Shown one piece after another: positions 34,349-46,813 of a stretch of DNA of 64,000 nucleotides (its first letter is position 1; each line of letters starts with the position of its first letter). Under the pieces are notes generated by a model. The model worked only from the letters and a program-made list of their open reading frames with translations, ran no database searches and was not told the DNA's origin. Both the position numbers and the translations under genes were made by a program. The stretch is from contig MU385859.1 of the NCBI GenBank assembly GCA_022497145.1, positions 742,361 through 806,360 of the forward strand. The letters run 5' to 3'. Source of the DNA: Rostrohypoxylon terebratum (Eukaryota > Ascomycota > Sordariomycetes > Xylariales > Hypoxylaceae).

Positions 34349-36543
34349 GTCAAGGGGAGCATATTCATGCAGTTTAGGTGGATCTAGTACTTATTCCCGA
34401 CGAGATTTAAATGTCAGACGGTCCAAAATGTATGTTGTTATCTATATACCATTAATCTCAGCCTCTTAGTTTGAAAAAAGTCCCATCATCTTCATACGTT
34501 GGCGAGATTACGCAGTGTCGTTGTTGGACAATCATCGGCATGCTTCCGATATCAATCGTAATCCGTGATCCGCACCTCATCAAGGCACGTGTTTGAACCG
34601 GGTAATATAACGCCCGCGAGATATTGAAGAATTCGGGGTATATTAGATGAGATAGAAGTCGCGGAGAGTCTCCTTGACGGTCATTTCGTTGAAATTGCGG
34701 CGTCCTCACTTCTTTCGAAATCCTCCCTTACGGTCTGTTTCATGCCCTAGAAGCTTTTGATCAAATTTCTTGTTTTCTCTCCCGAAGACTAGGAATGTGT
34801 GGAACCTGAACCGCATGGCTACCTAGTATACAATCTACCCCGTCCGAGCGTAAGGTTCAGCCAGGGGAGAGTCTTTGGTTTGGGATTTTGGATATATCTT
34901 GGATTGGTCAATTGAATGTTCTACGCCCTAGGTTGAACCGCGTCCGATTCCGGTGTTGTATGAACCACTGTTGGTAAGTGGGAGGTGATCGACAGAAACT
35001 AGGGAATTAAGGAAGGTTAAGGTGAAGAATAAAATGTCCAATTGGCCCAATTGGTGCCTTATTTCTCAACGGAATAGATTTTCATGGAATGTCAAGGCAA
35101 CCCCAGCAGCGATCTGACGATCAAAAGTCCCTCTTGTTTACTAACATACCTACACCATCAATCCATCATGAGTCGAGAGGAAAAGACTTACTTCCAATAT
35201 ATCTTAGTGCTTCCAGATACCGCGCCATTTTCTATGTCTCAGTTCATGGAGATAAGGTACGATACCAAGGGCATGGTAGTTATATCCATAAATTGACTAA
35301 TGGGTAACAGAAATGTAACCCTATGATATTATGTGAGGTGATGCATTCTGCAGGAAGTCCATCGCTCCAGGGGCTATCGGCCGGTACCTAGTCTTAGCGC
35401 ACACACTAAGATTCTGACAACCGGGAACCCCTGAGCTCTAACTTTACGTAGTAAATCCTTCCAGTTCCAGTTCTAGTTCTATTGGAGGGTGGAAGCTCAA
35501 AAGCAGATATTGAGAGGTGTGCCATAGATGTGCCCACCTTCACCCACCATAATTACACCAACAAAGATGTTAGCCTATGTGCCATCTATCCAAAGACTCG
35601 GGGCTCGAAAGATATTGCAATGACGTACAAATTCATGCGAAGATGTCCCTGGTAGAAAAAAACTCCAGATTTTCCGTAGCTGGAATTTGTGCTACTTCTT
35701 GTTCTTAACATTGGTACATATTTCTCACAATGCCACCACGTGCGTGATAGGTTAAAGCACCCTATTGATTACATGTCAAACTATCTAGATTCTAGTCTGC
35801 CTTAGTCTCTGGGATATCTATCATGGGCAACACTTTGCTAAGAGTTTTATAAGAGTTCGAAGTAACATCTAAATGGATAGTCCAGTCAAATTGGTGCATA
35901 TGAATGGTAAATGCCGCTCAGGCCCAATCGGGAGGAGCCCTAGCTAGTTCTAGTCAGTCGGGATGCCGGAGTCTAGTCGTGCTATCCGCCCGTTCTATGC
36001 TTCATGTGGCCTAAAGCTGACCGGGTGCTTTGATTACTACCCAGTATGTGACTGGGCAGGCATTATGTATTCTGAGCGACTATCAGTCGAATATTTCAAC
36101 CTCGACACAATACTAAACAGACTATTTTAAACCTGAATTATAGTTTGAACAGAGGCTCGGTTTTAGATCGAAATTCGATTACTAAATAGGCAGGAGAACA
36201 AGGGTCAAACTTTCAAGTTGATTATAGGAAAGGGGCTTACGGCTTCACACTAATCGGCTGACGTTGTCCAAAATTACATGTTGTCAGATGTGGATTCAGT
36301 GGGCCAGTAAACTTCAGATATCATCGTAGGTCATCCCGCTTACATGTCCTCCTACACTCACTTACCAGTGTGTCAAAGTTCGAATATTTCGCCTGGTACA
36401 GCGGCGTGCTGTAGGCAATCGGAGGATTCTTGGTTTACAGCAATGGTCTATAATATCACGACAACGGCCACCAGCAAAGAAGCCATAATCGAGAAACCCG
36501 CGCGGCACACTCAGCTCATACGAGCAACCATCTATCTTCCAAC
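34349..36543. other. Long gene-free interval
   Basis: About 2.2 kb with only short frames and no recognisable protein, RNA gene or transposon end. Confidence 0.5.
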
Positions 36544-37804
36544 ATGATCGAGCTCGGCCGTGATGACTATGATATATTCGCTAATAGAGTGCTATGGTCT
36601 CTCTTCGCAGTTACAACTGGTATGCTTGATACTCTCCTGCCTATAGAATTTCAATCTCACCATAATCCCTTTTACAGTCATAGTTATACTCAGAGTAATA
36701 TGCCGTTTGCGCTATGCCCGTCTCCAGAGGATAGGCCTAGGATTGGACGATTATATCACGTTATTCTGTCTCATTCTCAGTTTTGTCGTCACTATTCTCA
36801 TCACAGTAGCAACGAGCTACGGCCTCGGAAAACATGCATACGATCTAAATGACGACCAGAAGAGGACCGCGCTGGAATATAACGCGATAATTAACGCCGT
36901 CCTGATATGGCAATTTTCGCTGCCCAAGTTCGCAATTATCGCTATCCTGAAGCGCATCCTTAATTACGGAACGAGAACCGCAGTTTTATTCTGGACACTT
37001 GGCATAACTTCACAAGCCTGTATCTTTGCTGTATCAGTCTGGTGGTTTAAACAATGTGATCCCATTGAGTTTGGGTGGGATAGAAGAATTGAAGGAGGAC
37101 ATTGTGCGGACGTCAACATCATGATCAACTTGGCATATTTTACATCGGCCTATTCGGCGTTCCTCGACATATTCTTCGCCTTTTATCCGATACCTTTCAT
37201 CATGCGCCTTAACATGCCACTACGAAATCGCCTCGGCGTCGCCTCGGCACTGAGTCTGAGTTCCCTTGCATTTGCCGCGTCTATCGTTAAACTGTCAGCA
37301 CTTGGGGAAGCATTCTCTATATCTGCGAAAGATCCAACCTGTAAGTTCCCAATGCGTGCCTCGCCATATGGACCAGTCAATGCTGACAATGATTACTTAG
37401 TTCCTGTTCCATATCTCGACATTTTAGGAATGTCTGAGGGATACATTTTGATAATATGCTCCTCATTGCCCACTCTAGGACCTCTTTTACGGGCAGCAAA
37501 AATAAAAGTAACAAGCTATGATCTTGGCACCAACAAGTCTGGAGTACGGATTGATTCCAGCCTCCACAGTTTACATCAAAGTTTTCCGCATTCGAAAAGC
37601 CAGCGGCATACGAATGATATCGAACGCTCGATTGCTGGAGGAAAATCTAGCATCGATGCTATTCCGCTAGTTTCATCACCCATGCCGGCAGCAACCCATA
37701 GCGTCAAAGATTTCGGCATTCAAAAGACGGTGGAGGTTTCAATGACTTCAGAGCCGGTCGACCCTAGGTCGCAACCCCGGCCACACAGCGCACGAGTATT
37801 TTAA
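36544..37804 (+). CDS. Integral membrane protein, fungal rhodopsin/PTH11-like fold
   Basis: Seven-helix plasma-membrane protein of the large fungal family around PTH11/SAT4; members act as putative receptors. Exons 36544-36619, 36678-37340 and 37401-37804 give 380 aa. The first helix spans the first splice site (LWSLFAVTTV then VILRVICR), followed by GLGLDDYITLFC, the family's conserved LxxDDY motif. Next come YGLGKHAYDL, a KFAIIAILKRI helix, WWFKQCDPIEFGWD with Cys, and GGHCADVNIMINLAYFTSAY. The last helix is EGYILIICSSLPTLGPL. The C-terminal ~100 residues are a Ser-rich cytoplasmic tail. No CFEM domain. The 60-nt second intron has no stop and keeps frame, so it could be retained; splicing gives the shorter loop DPTFPVPYLD, which I prefer. 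Confidence 0.88.
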
Positions 37805-40201
37805 AATTCGATACGAGAAACCACGTCATTATTTTACGTTCACTGGCATGATAAAAAACCCAAAAGAATTAAACAGGGGGCTGATGTATATAGGCAATAA
37901 TTGCAAAATTTCGCTTCCACTACACCCACTACATTGTCCACTTTGATTTTCACCTGGTGAATACCTCCCTAATTTTCTGTGTCTGAGACTGCCAATACCG
38001 AGGAAGTGACTTTAAGACTACACGTGCTGGAAATCGCCGAACAGTCTCCCCCTGTGATCCACATCATTGGACATTCATTAACTTCCGTTCGAAATCGAGT
38101 CGTTTTCGAAGCACTTATCATCTTCACTTTGCTTGGCTGGCTGACCCCTGCTCAGGTCCAGGCTCTTCTCCTGGCATCTCCCCTGCATGAATGCCTATGG
38201 AAACCACGCGCCGTTTGACGCGAAGATGATTTTTGGTATAGCGTGAGGGGATTGTGGAATGAACAAGGGTTAGTTCCCCCAGATTCCCCTTGCCCTGTCG
38301 TCCAACATGACGTGGTGTCTCATGATGCACAATTTTATTCACTCCAACCCTACAATTACTATCGGTGGTATTACCACACAAAGGAACCACTATTAAGGCC
38401 ATGTGCCACGTGGGTAATGATATAGAATTACCTACCGGTATGTAGCATAACTGCGTAATATCGCCTACGACAAACGATAGATAACAGTTGGATTATTGAA
38501 AACTGCCTTGAACCTGTCTGATGGCATCATAAAAATGGTATCTTTATGGTGCGATATACCCTCATCTAGGTGGAGCCTTATTCATCATAGATGCCTTCAC
38601 CGGTTATAATAGATCTGGCATAAAGGAGAAAGTAACTCGATGTTGTATTCTCTCAAATCTCGGTTGATCACTTCGCAGACGGAGTCGGACGTGCACCTAA
38701 GGAGGCCAATCATAATCGTGAGTCCTGTTAACCCGTCTAGACACAAGAGGGTCTACAACCGAGACACAAATCTAGTAATGGCGCCAAAGCAAATACAACC
38801 CAAGTTCAACGATAGGTAATCCCCCACTTACACTTGTAGGACTAGCACGGGTACTCCGAAAGTGGAGAGATGTATAGGTGCCTACCGTGTAGGCAGTGGC
38901 TGACGAACGACCCTAGGTGGATATACTACGCATTTCTGTCTCTAGTGATACTTAATGTGTAAGTAAGAACATCTTAGTAAGAAGGTGTTTTTCAGAAATC
39001 CCCGGCCGTAATGAGATGCCTAGACGCGCGCATGTCAAATTTTAAGATACGCGTTTCGATCGCTGGAAAGATCAGTATTACCCTACTTGGGTACGTTCTA
39101 GAATGAATATTTGCTAACCCACAATTCGCTTCCGAGTCTACGCTGCCTCCCTATTTGTTGAACCAAATTCGGTCATGAGGGGATCGCTAAATCTTTTAGC
39201 AATAGTAGAGCGGCGCAAGGACTCCACTCGGACGTTGGGCGGGCTTCCTTCCAATTCGTCACTACCACTTAAATTCCCGGGTAACTAGTGTTCGCCGCAC
39301 CGTATTGTGTAGGTAGTAGAAGACCGCACAAAAGGAATCTAAGAAGAACTTAGGGCTTAGACGAAATCAGTTTTCTACGCAGTATGCTCGATGCATTCAT
39401 GCTGTGCAGATTGCATCAGGTCACCTCGCAAAGCATTGGGCATTGGAACATGTATTCAGATTCTCTTCGATTATTGGTCCTATTATGCGTGTGCTGAGAA
39501 GTTGCTATGACCCCGTCACATCACAGCCGGTGAAAGTACCTGCATCTACTGACTGTGCCATCTGTGATGTTACGTCAGCAGAGTCGTAGTCATCTACTCA
39601 GTGGGAAAAGATTATTTGATGTTCCTGTATTCTCTAGTCTGCATTATGGTGCTAAACGGAACTCGGAACCTCAAGTCCGGAGCTTTTGACCAACCTCAAT
39701 TCTTTGTCTTGCGAGCTCTGAAATGTTAAGGTACAAGTTTAGGTAATTGTCGTTCTTTGTAACATGAAACATTGCACTGAGTCTAGTATTTATGTGAAGG
39801 GTAGTTTTATAAGAGAAAGCTTTCGTTTCCTAGAGTTGAAAGGTCACTTGCGGTTGACTCTAGTAATTGTCCCGACTTAACAGCTCCTCTAACGATACCC
39901 ACTAGGTTATAAATCTTCTGAGGCTGAAGAGTATGCTATTTATGCTGAAAGAAATAGAGAGACTGAGCATACCAATAGCAATCTGAGAAATGATAGTAGC
40001 TTTTTCGTTACATATCAATGCATTAATTCGTTCGGATGTTCGAGAACTTGAGACAAAGAACGAACTGATAATAGAGGCGTTAAATAACAACCGTATTGTT
40101 CCCAGAATAGCACGGATCGGAAAAGGTACTATATAACAACCCTAGAAGCGGCGTTGTTTAGAATGTTTTAGTTTTGGGCATTTCATAGCGGATCGTTTGA
40201 T
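37805..40201. other. Long gene-free interval
   Basis: About 2.4 kb without recognisable genes. Frames such as 37979-38218 lack an ATG or any family resemblance. A TATA-like tactatataac lies at about 40127-40136, upstream of the HMG-box gene. Confidence 0.5.
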
Positions 40202-41320
40202 ATGAACGTGTCAAAGATGGATTTCCAATTTGATGAGGAGTGGATGAATTCATTTGACATCCAGGCCTTTTTGGATTCTATTGCCGGGCCTCCCGGAGTG
40301 CTAACAGGCCCCGAAGCCCAGACGACTGAGACAACCAGCTATCCTATTCAAGATTCAAGTCCTACATCCTTTCCCCCCTTCAAGGAGAATAGCCTACATT
40401 TTCCAGTATCATCATATGTTCCCCGAGGACTAATATACGTTCCTCCACCTCAAACATCAAACCCAGCAATTCCAGCAACGACTCCCACTTATATACCGGA
40501 ATCGGAATTTTTGGGCCAGAAAAAGATATTCGCTGACCCAAATTTCTATCCTACAAGTATGCCTCCTGTCATGGACCAATCTACAAATGTCTTTTCTCCG
40601 CAATTTCAGGGATATTCAAACCCTATGATGAGCAACCCTCTAGCTACTCCACTATACGATCAATACGGGCCTGTCGTATCAGATATGTTTTATGGCCACG
40701 GGAACGCAATCGAGCCTTCGGAGATCCAAGAAAACCAGACGCCATGTCAGCCTGAAGTACCTAGCCAGCCCGAAATGATAACTGACCAATCCGAAGTGGT
40801 GATTAGCCAACCGGAAAGTGTAACAAGCCCATCCGAGGATGTGACGAACCAGCCTGAAAGCCAAGAGACTGTTAATACGTCTAATAGTCTCAGTGAGCCG
40901 CTTTCTTTACTATCAAAACATGTTCCACATATGCCTATTCCGGATGTTTCTACATATGTGAATCGTGGAAGTAAGCAGCGGCTGAAGGAAGATGTTAACG
41001 ATGAAGGTGGAGTGAAGGCCCCGCCCAGCGCATTTAACCTGTATGTGAAAGCATACAGGGCTTTGGCAGATGAACTGGTCAGAACTGGCTTCATAAAGAA
41101 CCAGACCAGGCTGAACAGGTCTCATTTCGCAACCAAAATCATCGGCTTGAGTTAGCAGATGGAATTACCAGAGGTTCGAGCTAAGTACTCCGAATTGGCG
41201 GCCGCTAATAAAGAAAACCACCGCATCGCGTTCTCGACCTACAGGCAAGGGCCGAGGAGGTCGGATAGAATTGCCAGTCGTCCTCAAGGTTCTGCAGAAC
41301 ATTCTGGCAAAAAAGGCTAA
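40202..41320 (+). pseudogene. HMG-box (MATA_HMG-like) transcription factor gene with in-frame TAG
   Basis: The frame opens at the ATG at 40202 (MNVSKMDFQFDEEWMNSFDI) and runs 317 codons to a TAG at 41153-41155, then stays open in the same frame to a TAA ending at 41320. The N-terminal ~260 residues are Pro/Ser/Gln-rich, like an activation region, with irregular repeats around SQPExVT at about codons 180-220. The C-terminal part is an HMG box: PPSAFNLYVKAYRALADEL, then FATKIIGLS before the stop and QMELPEVRAKYSELAAANKE after it. Compared with the usual IIG-x-x-W-(R/K)-x-E-x-x-EVRAxY pattern, the stop falls exactly on the tryptophan. The downstream half (with HRIAFSTYRQGPRRS) keeps perfect spacing. 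A single TGG-to-TAG change explains this. Alternatives are a sequencing error, or an expressed protein truncated within the DNA-binding domain. No suitable intron removes the stop. Confidence 0.82.
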
Positions 41321-42533
41321 CTATCGCGTTTAAGGACGTCCTAAATCGAAACCAGACTGTTCAAACTGGCTGAATCGGACGAGGGAGGGCATGGTGTAAA
41401 TACTTGCCTTTAGAGAGCATTTGTCCGATTCTTTGTTTAAAGTAGCCCTGGAGGTTACTTGTTTCTTTATTTACTAGAGCAATTGTTATTATAGTAGGTA
41501 GGTACAAGCACCTAGGCACCTGGGTACTAAACCAGGTGAGATACTAGCGTTGTGGACATCGTCTAGTATTGAGGAATGCCTAGATACACGCCCTATGAAC
41601 TATAAAGTTTATTCTACCCAATCGTTGATTTTTAGGTTTGAATTTGGATATCTAATTGCCTAATTAGGTAGACGTGAAGACGCTGATTGGTCCATCAGAA
41701 TGGATGCGTAGATCTGTGAGAAATTTCGTGTAACTATGAACAAGATTAACTAAGCTTCGATGCTAGACGAACCCCAAATACCTCGAGTAAAACTTATAGT
41801 GTAAGGGAAGGGATATGATTGAAATCGCAATACGACCCGCCCGGTAACCTAATGCAATGATATTTTTTCTATTACTCTGTTCCGATGAATCTTAATATTC
41901 TGTTCTTCTCATTGTAGTAACGTACCTAGACTTTTCAGGGTGTTCTATAATTTAGCGATTACCCCGCCATTTCCGATCCATCCATGGATGCGTTTAGGCA
42001 CCTCGGGAAGCTCGAGTAGCCCACTAAAGCTCCAGGGCTCTTTGTATTAGATCTGGCGCAGATCTCTCTGGATACATCTAATACTTCAATGGTATTACTA
42101 TAAGATTGTCCTTAGTACGGAGAAGCCATTGTCAGCCAGATCTAGCGATATACATCACTAAGTAGTAATCAACTGAATCAATCCATCCCGACAGCCCGAT
42201 CGGATAATTCATTAGTCGTGGGGTAATGAAACCATACCTCCCTACTTCGTATCAAAGTCTGATTACTCGCTAACAGTTAGCTCACTCACAGTGATCCACT
42301 GCGCTATGGATGGCTTAATAGGTACCTAATTGCGGTTTTTTTCCCTGGTTACACTAGGTACCACCTATGTCAGTCCATCAATGTCCCGTACCATTCCGCT
42401 CTCATTTCTACACTGGAAGAAAACAGTCATCATTCGGACAATATCTTGTTTTTTGTCGTCTCCCAGAGAAAAGTCTTTCTTATTATTTTATTACTTAACA
42501 AAGTTACGAACGTGGTTGTACTGCTGATATGTG
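41321..42533. other. Gene-free interval
   Basis: About 1.2 kb between the HMG-box gene and the Zn2Cys6 gene. Contains CCTAGG/AGGTAGGTAC clusters (41490-41530). No gene seen. Confidence 0.55.
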
Positions 42534-44401
42534 CTAAATTTGATCCATTTCCCAAGTACCCGTGTCGGACGGAGTCCAGTTCTCACCAAAGTGTAGGGCC
42601 GCGGCCTGATCAGTAGTTTGGTGGGACTCTAGAAGTTCTAGAAAATTTGATTGTAGATCTCCATCTAGTTGATCGGCGGAGGACGACGTGGATAAGCGAG
42701 AGCTGTGAACTATGAGGTCGGCATAGGAACGTAACCGTATAATAGAGTCCCATGTGTGTTGGAGCATCTTGCGACCTGTCTGCTTTACCAAATCCTCCAA
42801 ATAGAGCATACCAGATTTTGTTAGATTCATATCCAACTCAATAATGCCATGACGTCCTTCGAATATTCGGTTAGCTGTCAAAGTTATCAAGCTTGAATTG
42901 TACCCGCACAATGTCATCCTGTGTATCGTATTAGAGAGCTGGAGGATGAAATATACGATGCGCGGGGAAATACGGACTTAACGAAGAAATCATCGCTCGG
43001 AACGACCGTCGCGTATAGTCTCATATACTCACGACATTCACTCACAAGTTCCTGCCACTTTTGAGGTATAGGTATCTCTGATGCCGCTTGTCCCTCAACA
43101 ACCTTTTTACCATAATCCTGAACATTTCCCATCCATATTGAGTAATGAAATGAGTCCCAGGCGCTAGCATAACTGATTAAAGTTCGGCATGATAAGCGAG
43201 CAGAGTAAAGAATACAGAAGTATCTTGATAATGCAGGTGCGCTTGCCTGTCTCAGCGTCGACGCACTGAAGACGGGTGATATCTTCGAAGTCCAGTCGTC
43301 AAGCATCCCGAAGATCTGTCTGGCTTTTTGAGATCTCTCCTTTGAAGCGAATTTCTGCGCTGAGGCTGAATAAGCGCATTCGTAGACTTTCCCTTGGATC
43401 ATGGCTAGCTCCACACGCGCACGGAAGAAATTCAATTTTTCACGTCCGTCAGGCGCGAAGACGAAGCCAGTGTGGTCATCCGTAGTCTCGATCGGAGGCA
43501 AATCCAACTCGATTTCACTGTCAAGCTGGATTGGCGCGAGTTTACAATTCAAGCTGATGTCCCTATCGAGGATATATGCTATCCAAAATACCCGGTTTTG
43601 TTGCAGGACGGCAACTTGATCTAGTTGCCCTGAGAATTTTCTGCTATGAAACCCGAGCTGATGGGACAGGCGTAAAGCTGTTGTAATCAGAACAAGGGCT
43701 GGCCTCAAGTCATCTGCCGTCCAAAATAAAATGACGATCCCAAGAAGAATCTGAATGTTCATCAAAGTCGTCTCGCACATGATAACTTGTGTCAAAACTG
43801 ATTGCGCGTTGTTGAGATAGATCTCGATGCTTCCAATCGGAGTAATTTCGCCTGGGCGACTTGTACGAAGGCCAAGGGCAAGAACAACATTGATCATGGC
43901 CCATGGAATGGGATCTCTTAGATGTGGATCCCGATACCAGCTCCTCACGTCTTGTAATAGTGTCTCTGGATGAAACAGAGGGAAAATTGAATTGAAGTTG
44001 GCAATGTAAGACTCGACTATTGGAACGACATCGTGGTATGGAGGTAGCTCTAGATGGGGTGCTCCTAGGGTCTGATTGGCTAGTATAACGCGACCTTCGC
44101 TGGCATCTGGCGGCGTTGGGGTTGCGGTGTCTTGTCTGCAACTCGAGAGTTTTTCTAGATTCTCGACTTTCTGTAAAACTAAATCAAGTTGGGTTTCGAG
44201 ACTCTTGACCCGGGATTGCAGTGCATCCTCCTTCAGATGCCGTTGGGCCGCAGCCTGCTTCCGCGATGGTGTCTTTCGACTGGCTGCTTGAAAGGTGCAA
44301 TCGGAATTGTACACTACACAAGCAGAGCAGCGGGGCGATTGTCCGTCACACTTGATCTTCTTGCGGTAGCAGAGATCACATGCCTTACGTTGCTGTTCCA
44401 T
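42534..44401 (-). CDS. Zn2Cys6 transcription factor with fungal-specific regulatory domain
   Basis: Exons 44401-42978 and 42918-42534 give 602 aa; the ATG at 44401 starts MEQQRKACDLCYRKKIKC. The zinc cluster is complete: Cys8, Cys11, Cys18, Cys25, Cys28 and Cys35 with 2-6-6-2-6 spacing. A basic linker (SRKTPSRKQAAAQRHLK) and a coiled-coil dimerisation helix (ALQSRVKSLETQLDLVLQKVENLEKL) follow. From about residue 130 the fungal-specific transcription factor domain begins (VESYIANFNSIFPLFHPETLL), with the HQLGFHSRKFS and NRVFWIAYILDRDISL motifs. The intron uses a less common GTCCGT donor; the phase (AA|G) supports it. It is divergent from the MFS transporter gene with 688 bp between start codons and is the only intact regulator in the putative biosynthetic cluster, so it is the natural candidate pathway regulator. 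Nuclear. Confidence 0.92.
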
Positions 44402-45088
44402 CTCTAGCGGGATGACCAAAGGAGACCTTGGCCGAGATGGATTGCGTAAGATGTCTTTGTCAGGGACTCGGGGGTATTACAGAGTGTTGGAATTGTACCT
44501 AGCTAGCGTCCCGATTTAATTCATCGTAACCGCTTTGCTGTGCTATCGCATCGGTAATTACCTACCTAGTGGGTAATACCATCCAGGTAACGTATGGAAT
44601 ATGGAATATGGAAGCTACAAGAATGACCGAAAAGTTAGACAGCGACGACACGGAGGTCAAAATAATGGGATTGCTTCCGCGGAGGCTCCGGTGACAAATA
44701 GCCCTCGGGGTTAGGGCAAAAGCCCCAGTACTGTCCGCTACCGTAGCGCTAAGGCAAAAGCCCTGGAGCCAGGGCTATCCAATATCTCGGAACGATCCAT
44801 GGATTTGACGGAGCTGCGATGACACTTGAGACTTCCGTGGAAGTAATAGAGCATAATTTGCCATTTCTCCGATGGTAAATATTGCGAATTGAAAATAGTT
44901 CAAAGGTAGTATTATAATAAGTACCTAGTTAATAATATAGAACGCTTTTCTCCCTTGACTACCTAGTTATTTTTATTGGTCTGTCAACATCCATCGTCAG
45001 TATCCGTCGTGACATCCACGTTGTTACCCAAGGATAGCCAACATTATCTCGAGCCCAAATTTACCTATGTCCATCTTGACTTAGAAAA
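44402..45088. promoter_or_regulatory. Divergent promoter between regulator and transporter
   Basis: About 690 bp. It contains a direct repeat of the form RGGCAAAAGCCC at about 44714 and 44752, each self-complementary at its ends (GGC...GCC), in GC-rich surroundings. These may be regulator sites or just repeats; not shown. Confidence 0.5.
44593..44613. repeat. 3 x 7-bp direct repeat (TATGGAA)
   Basis: Three perfect 7-bp units about 190 bp upstream of the Zn2Cys6 start codon. Confidence 0.92.
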
Positions 45089-46813
45089 ATGCCTGAAACG
45101 ATAGACCAGATGCTTCAGAATCGACCTAACCCCGATCATTCACAAGCGGCAACCCAATTAGACGCAAACGACCATACTCGAGATGTTGGAAAGGACGAGA
45201 CAGCCAGACAACAGTTACAAGACAGCTCATCGAATAACACCGAGCAAGAGGACAAGAGCAGGACTATACGAGGATTTCGCTGGTTTCTTATCTGCGTCTC
45301 GCTCTACATAACTTGCACACTCTATGGCCTCGACACGACCATCGCAGCAGACGTCCAAGGCCCAGTGGTCCAAGATCTGGGCCATGTTGACCAGCTCGCT
45401 TGGGTCGGAGCCGGCTTTCCCTTAGGATCGGTCTGCGTCATCCTCTTGCTCGGGCGACTTTACGGAACCTTCAACATGAAGTGGAACTTCGTCGCGACCA
45501 CAGTGCTCTTCGAGGCCGGGTCAGCCCTTTGCGGCGCTGCTCCGACCATGAATGCCTTGATTGTCGGCCGCGTGATCGCTGGTGCCGGAGGAAGTGGTAT
45601 ATACCTCGGGTCGCTACAATACTTCGCAGCCATGACGGCTGAGAAGGAACGCGGCTTCTATATATCTCTTATTGGCGCGTTTTGGGGCCTTGGTGCTGTC
45701 TTAGGGCCTGTTGTCGGGGGTGCATTTGCTGTGTCTGCGGCGACTTGGCGTTGGGCTTTCTACATCAATTTGGTCATCGGCGCAGTTTCAGCCCCAACTC
45801 TTCTCTTGTATCTCCCGTCTATTCATCCGATTCAGGGTGTTAGTATCAAAGACCGACTTGCGACCATCGACTTTGTAGGCTTCATCTTGGGTGCTGGCGT
45901 CTGGGTCAGCTTTCTCTTAGCATTTACGATGGCTGGAGGTCAATGGCCATGGAATGATGGGCGCACTATCGCGACCTTTGTTGTATTTGGTGTGGTGCTA
46001 GTCCTCTATGTGCTGCAACAGTACTTTGCTCTTTTCACTACCCCAGATCAGCGCCTATTCCCGGGACATTTACTACGAAATCGTACCCAAGTGCTCCTCT
46101 ATATCGTGACGGCAGCTGGAACTACAACACTTTTCGTCATAGTATACTATATCCCCATATATTTCCAATTTGTCAACGACGACAAGGCCCTCATGGCAGC
46201 TGTGCGACTACTCCCCTTCGTCGTCGTCGCCGTCACGGTAAACCTCGTTTCTGGGACTTTTCTCCACTTCATCAAGGTATACATGGTTTTATACCTGATA
46301 GCCAGTATTTTCGTGATAGCTGGTGGTGGACCATTAGTGGTTTTCCTTGATCCTAGCTCGACTGCGGGTACTATCTACGGCCTGACTGTACTTGTTGCGG
46401 TCGGAAGCGGTCTTTCTATGGTTACCTCGTTCACGGTCTCTTCACTGACCTTGCCACCGGAAGACGCAGGGGCCGGGATCAGCTTGCAAAACGTGGCCCA
46501 AATTGGTGGTCAGGTAATTGCGCTCGCCGTTGCTGGGCAGATATACCAATCTACTGCTACTAGAAACTTGTCGGCAACCCTAGCGGGTCACGGATTTTCG
46601 GAACAGGATATCTTTGATGCCGTAGCCGGCGCGCAAAGCACCCTATTCCAGGAACTAAACGGCGAACTTCGGATTAAGGCAATTGAGGCTATCACTGGAG
46701 CAATGCAGATGACAGTTGTAATGGTGCCTGTTGCTGGAGGGGTCATGTTAATTGCTGCGCTATGCATGAAGCGTGAAAAGCTTTTCGGGAAAGCTGCAGT
46801 CGCCGTTGCTTAA
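45089..46813 (+). CDS. MFS transporter, DHA2 (14-TMS drug:H+ antiporter) family
   Basis: Single-exon gene, 574 aa, ATG at 45089. A ~65-residue hydrophilic N-terminus precedes the first membrane helix (WFLICVSLYITCTLYGLDTT). DHA2 signatures are visible: LDTTIAADVQGPVVQDLG after helix 1, LGRLYGTFN as the loop 2-3 motif, and GAFWGLGAVLGPVVGGAFA as the antiporter motif C, followed by TWRWAFYINL. Helix count is about 14. Members export toxins and secondary metabolites or confer self-resistance; plasma membrane. Divergent with the Zn2Cys6 regulator gene, which suggests common control and a role as exporter of the cluster's product (inference). Confidence 0.93.
   Translation: MPETIDQMLQNRPNPDHSQAATQLDANDHTRDVGKDETARQQLQDSSSNNTEQEDKSRTIRGFRWFLICVSLYITCTLYGLDTTIAADVQGPVVQDLGHVDQLAWVGAGFPLGSVCVILLLGRLYGTFNMKWNFVATTVLFEAGSALCGAAPTMNALIVGRVIAGAGGSGIYLGSLQYFAAMTAEKERGFYISLIGAFWGLGAVLGPVVGGAFAVSAATWRWAFYINLVIGAVSAPTLLLYLPSIHPIQGVSIKDRLATIDFVGFILGAGVWVSFLLAFTMAGGQWPWNDGRTIATFVVFGVVLVLYVLQQYFALFTTPDQRLFPGHLLRNRTQVLLYIVTAAGTTTLFVIVYYIPIYFQFVNDDKALMAAVRLLPFVVVAVTVNLVSGTFLHFIKVYMVLYLIASIFVIAGGGPLVVFLDPSSTAGTIYGLTVLVAVGSGLSMVTSFTVSSLTLPPEDAGAGISLQNVAQIGGQVIALAVAGQIYQSTATRNLSATLAGHGFSEQDIFDAVAGAQSTLFQELNGELRIKAIEAITGAMQMTVVMVPVAGGVMLIAALCMKREKLFGKAAVAVA

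Noticed and set aside
37979..38218. Plus-strand frame of 79 codons
   Set aside because: Begins without ATG and shows no family resemblance.
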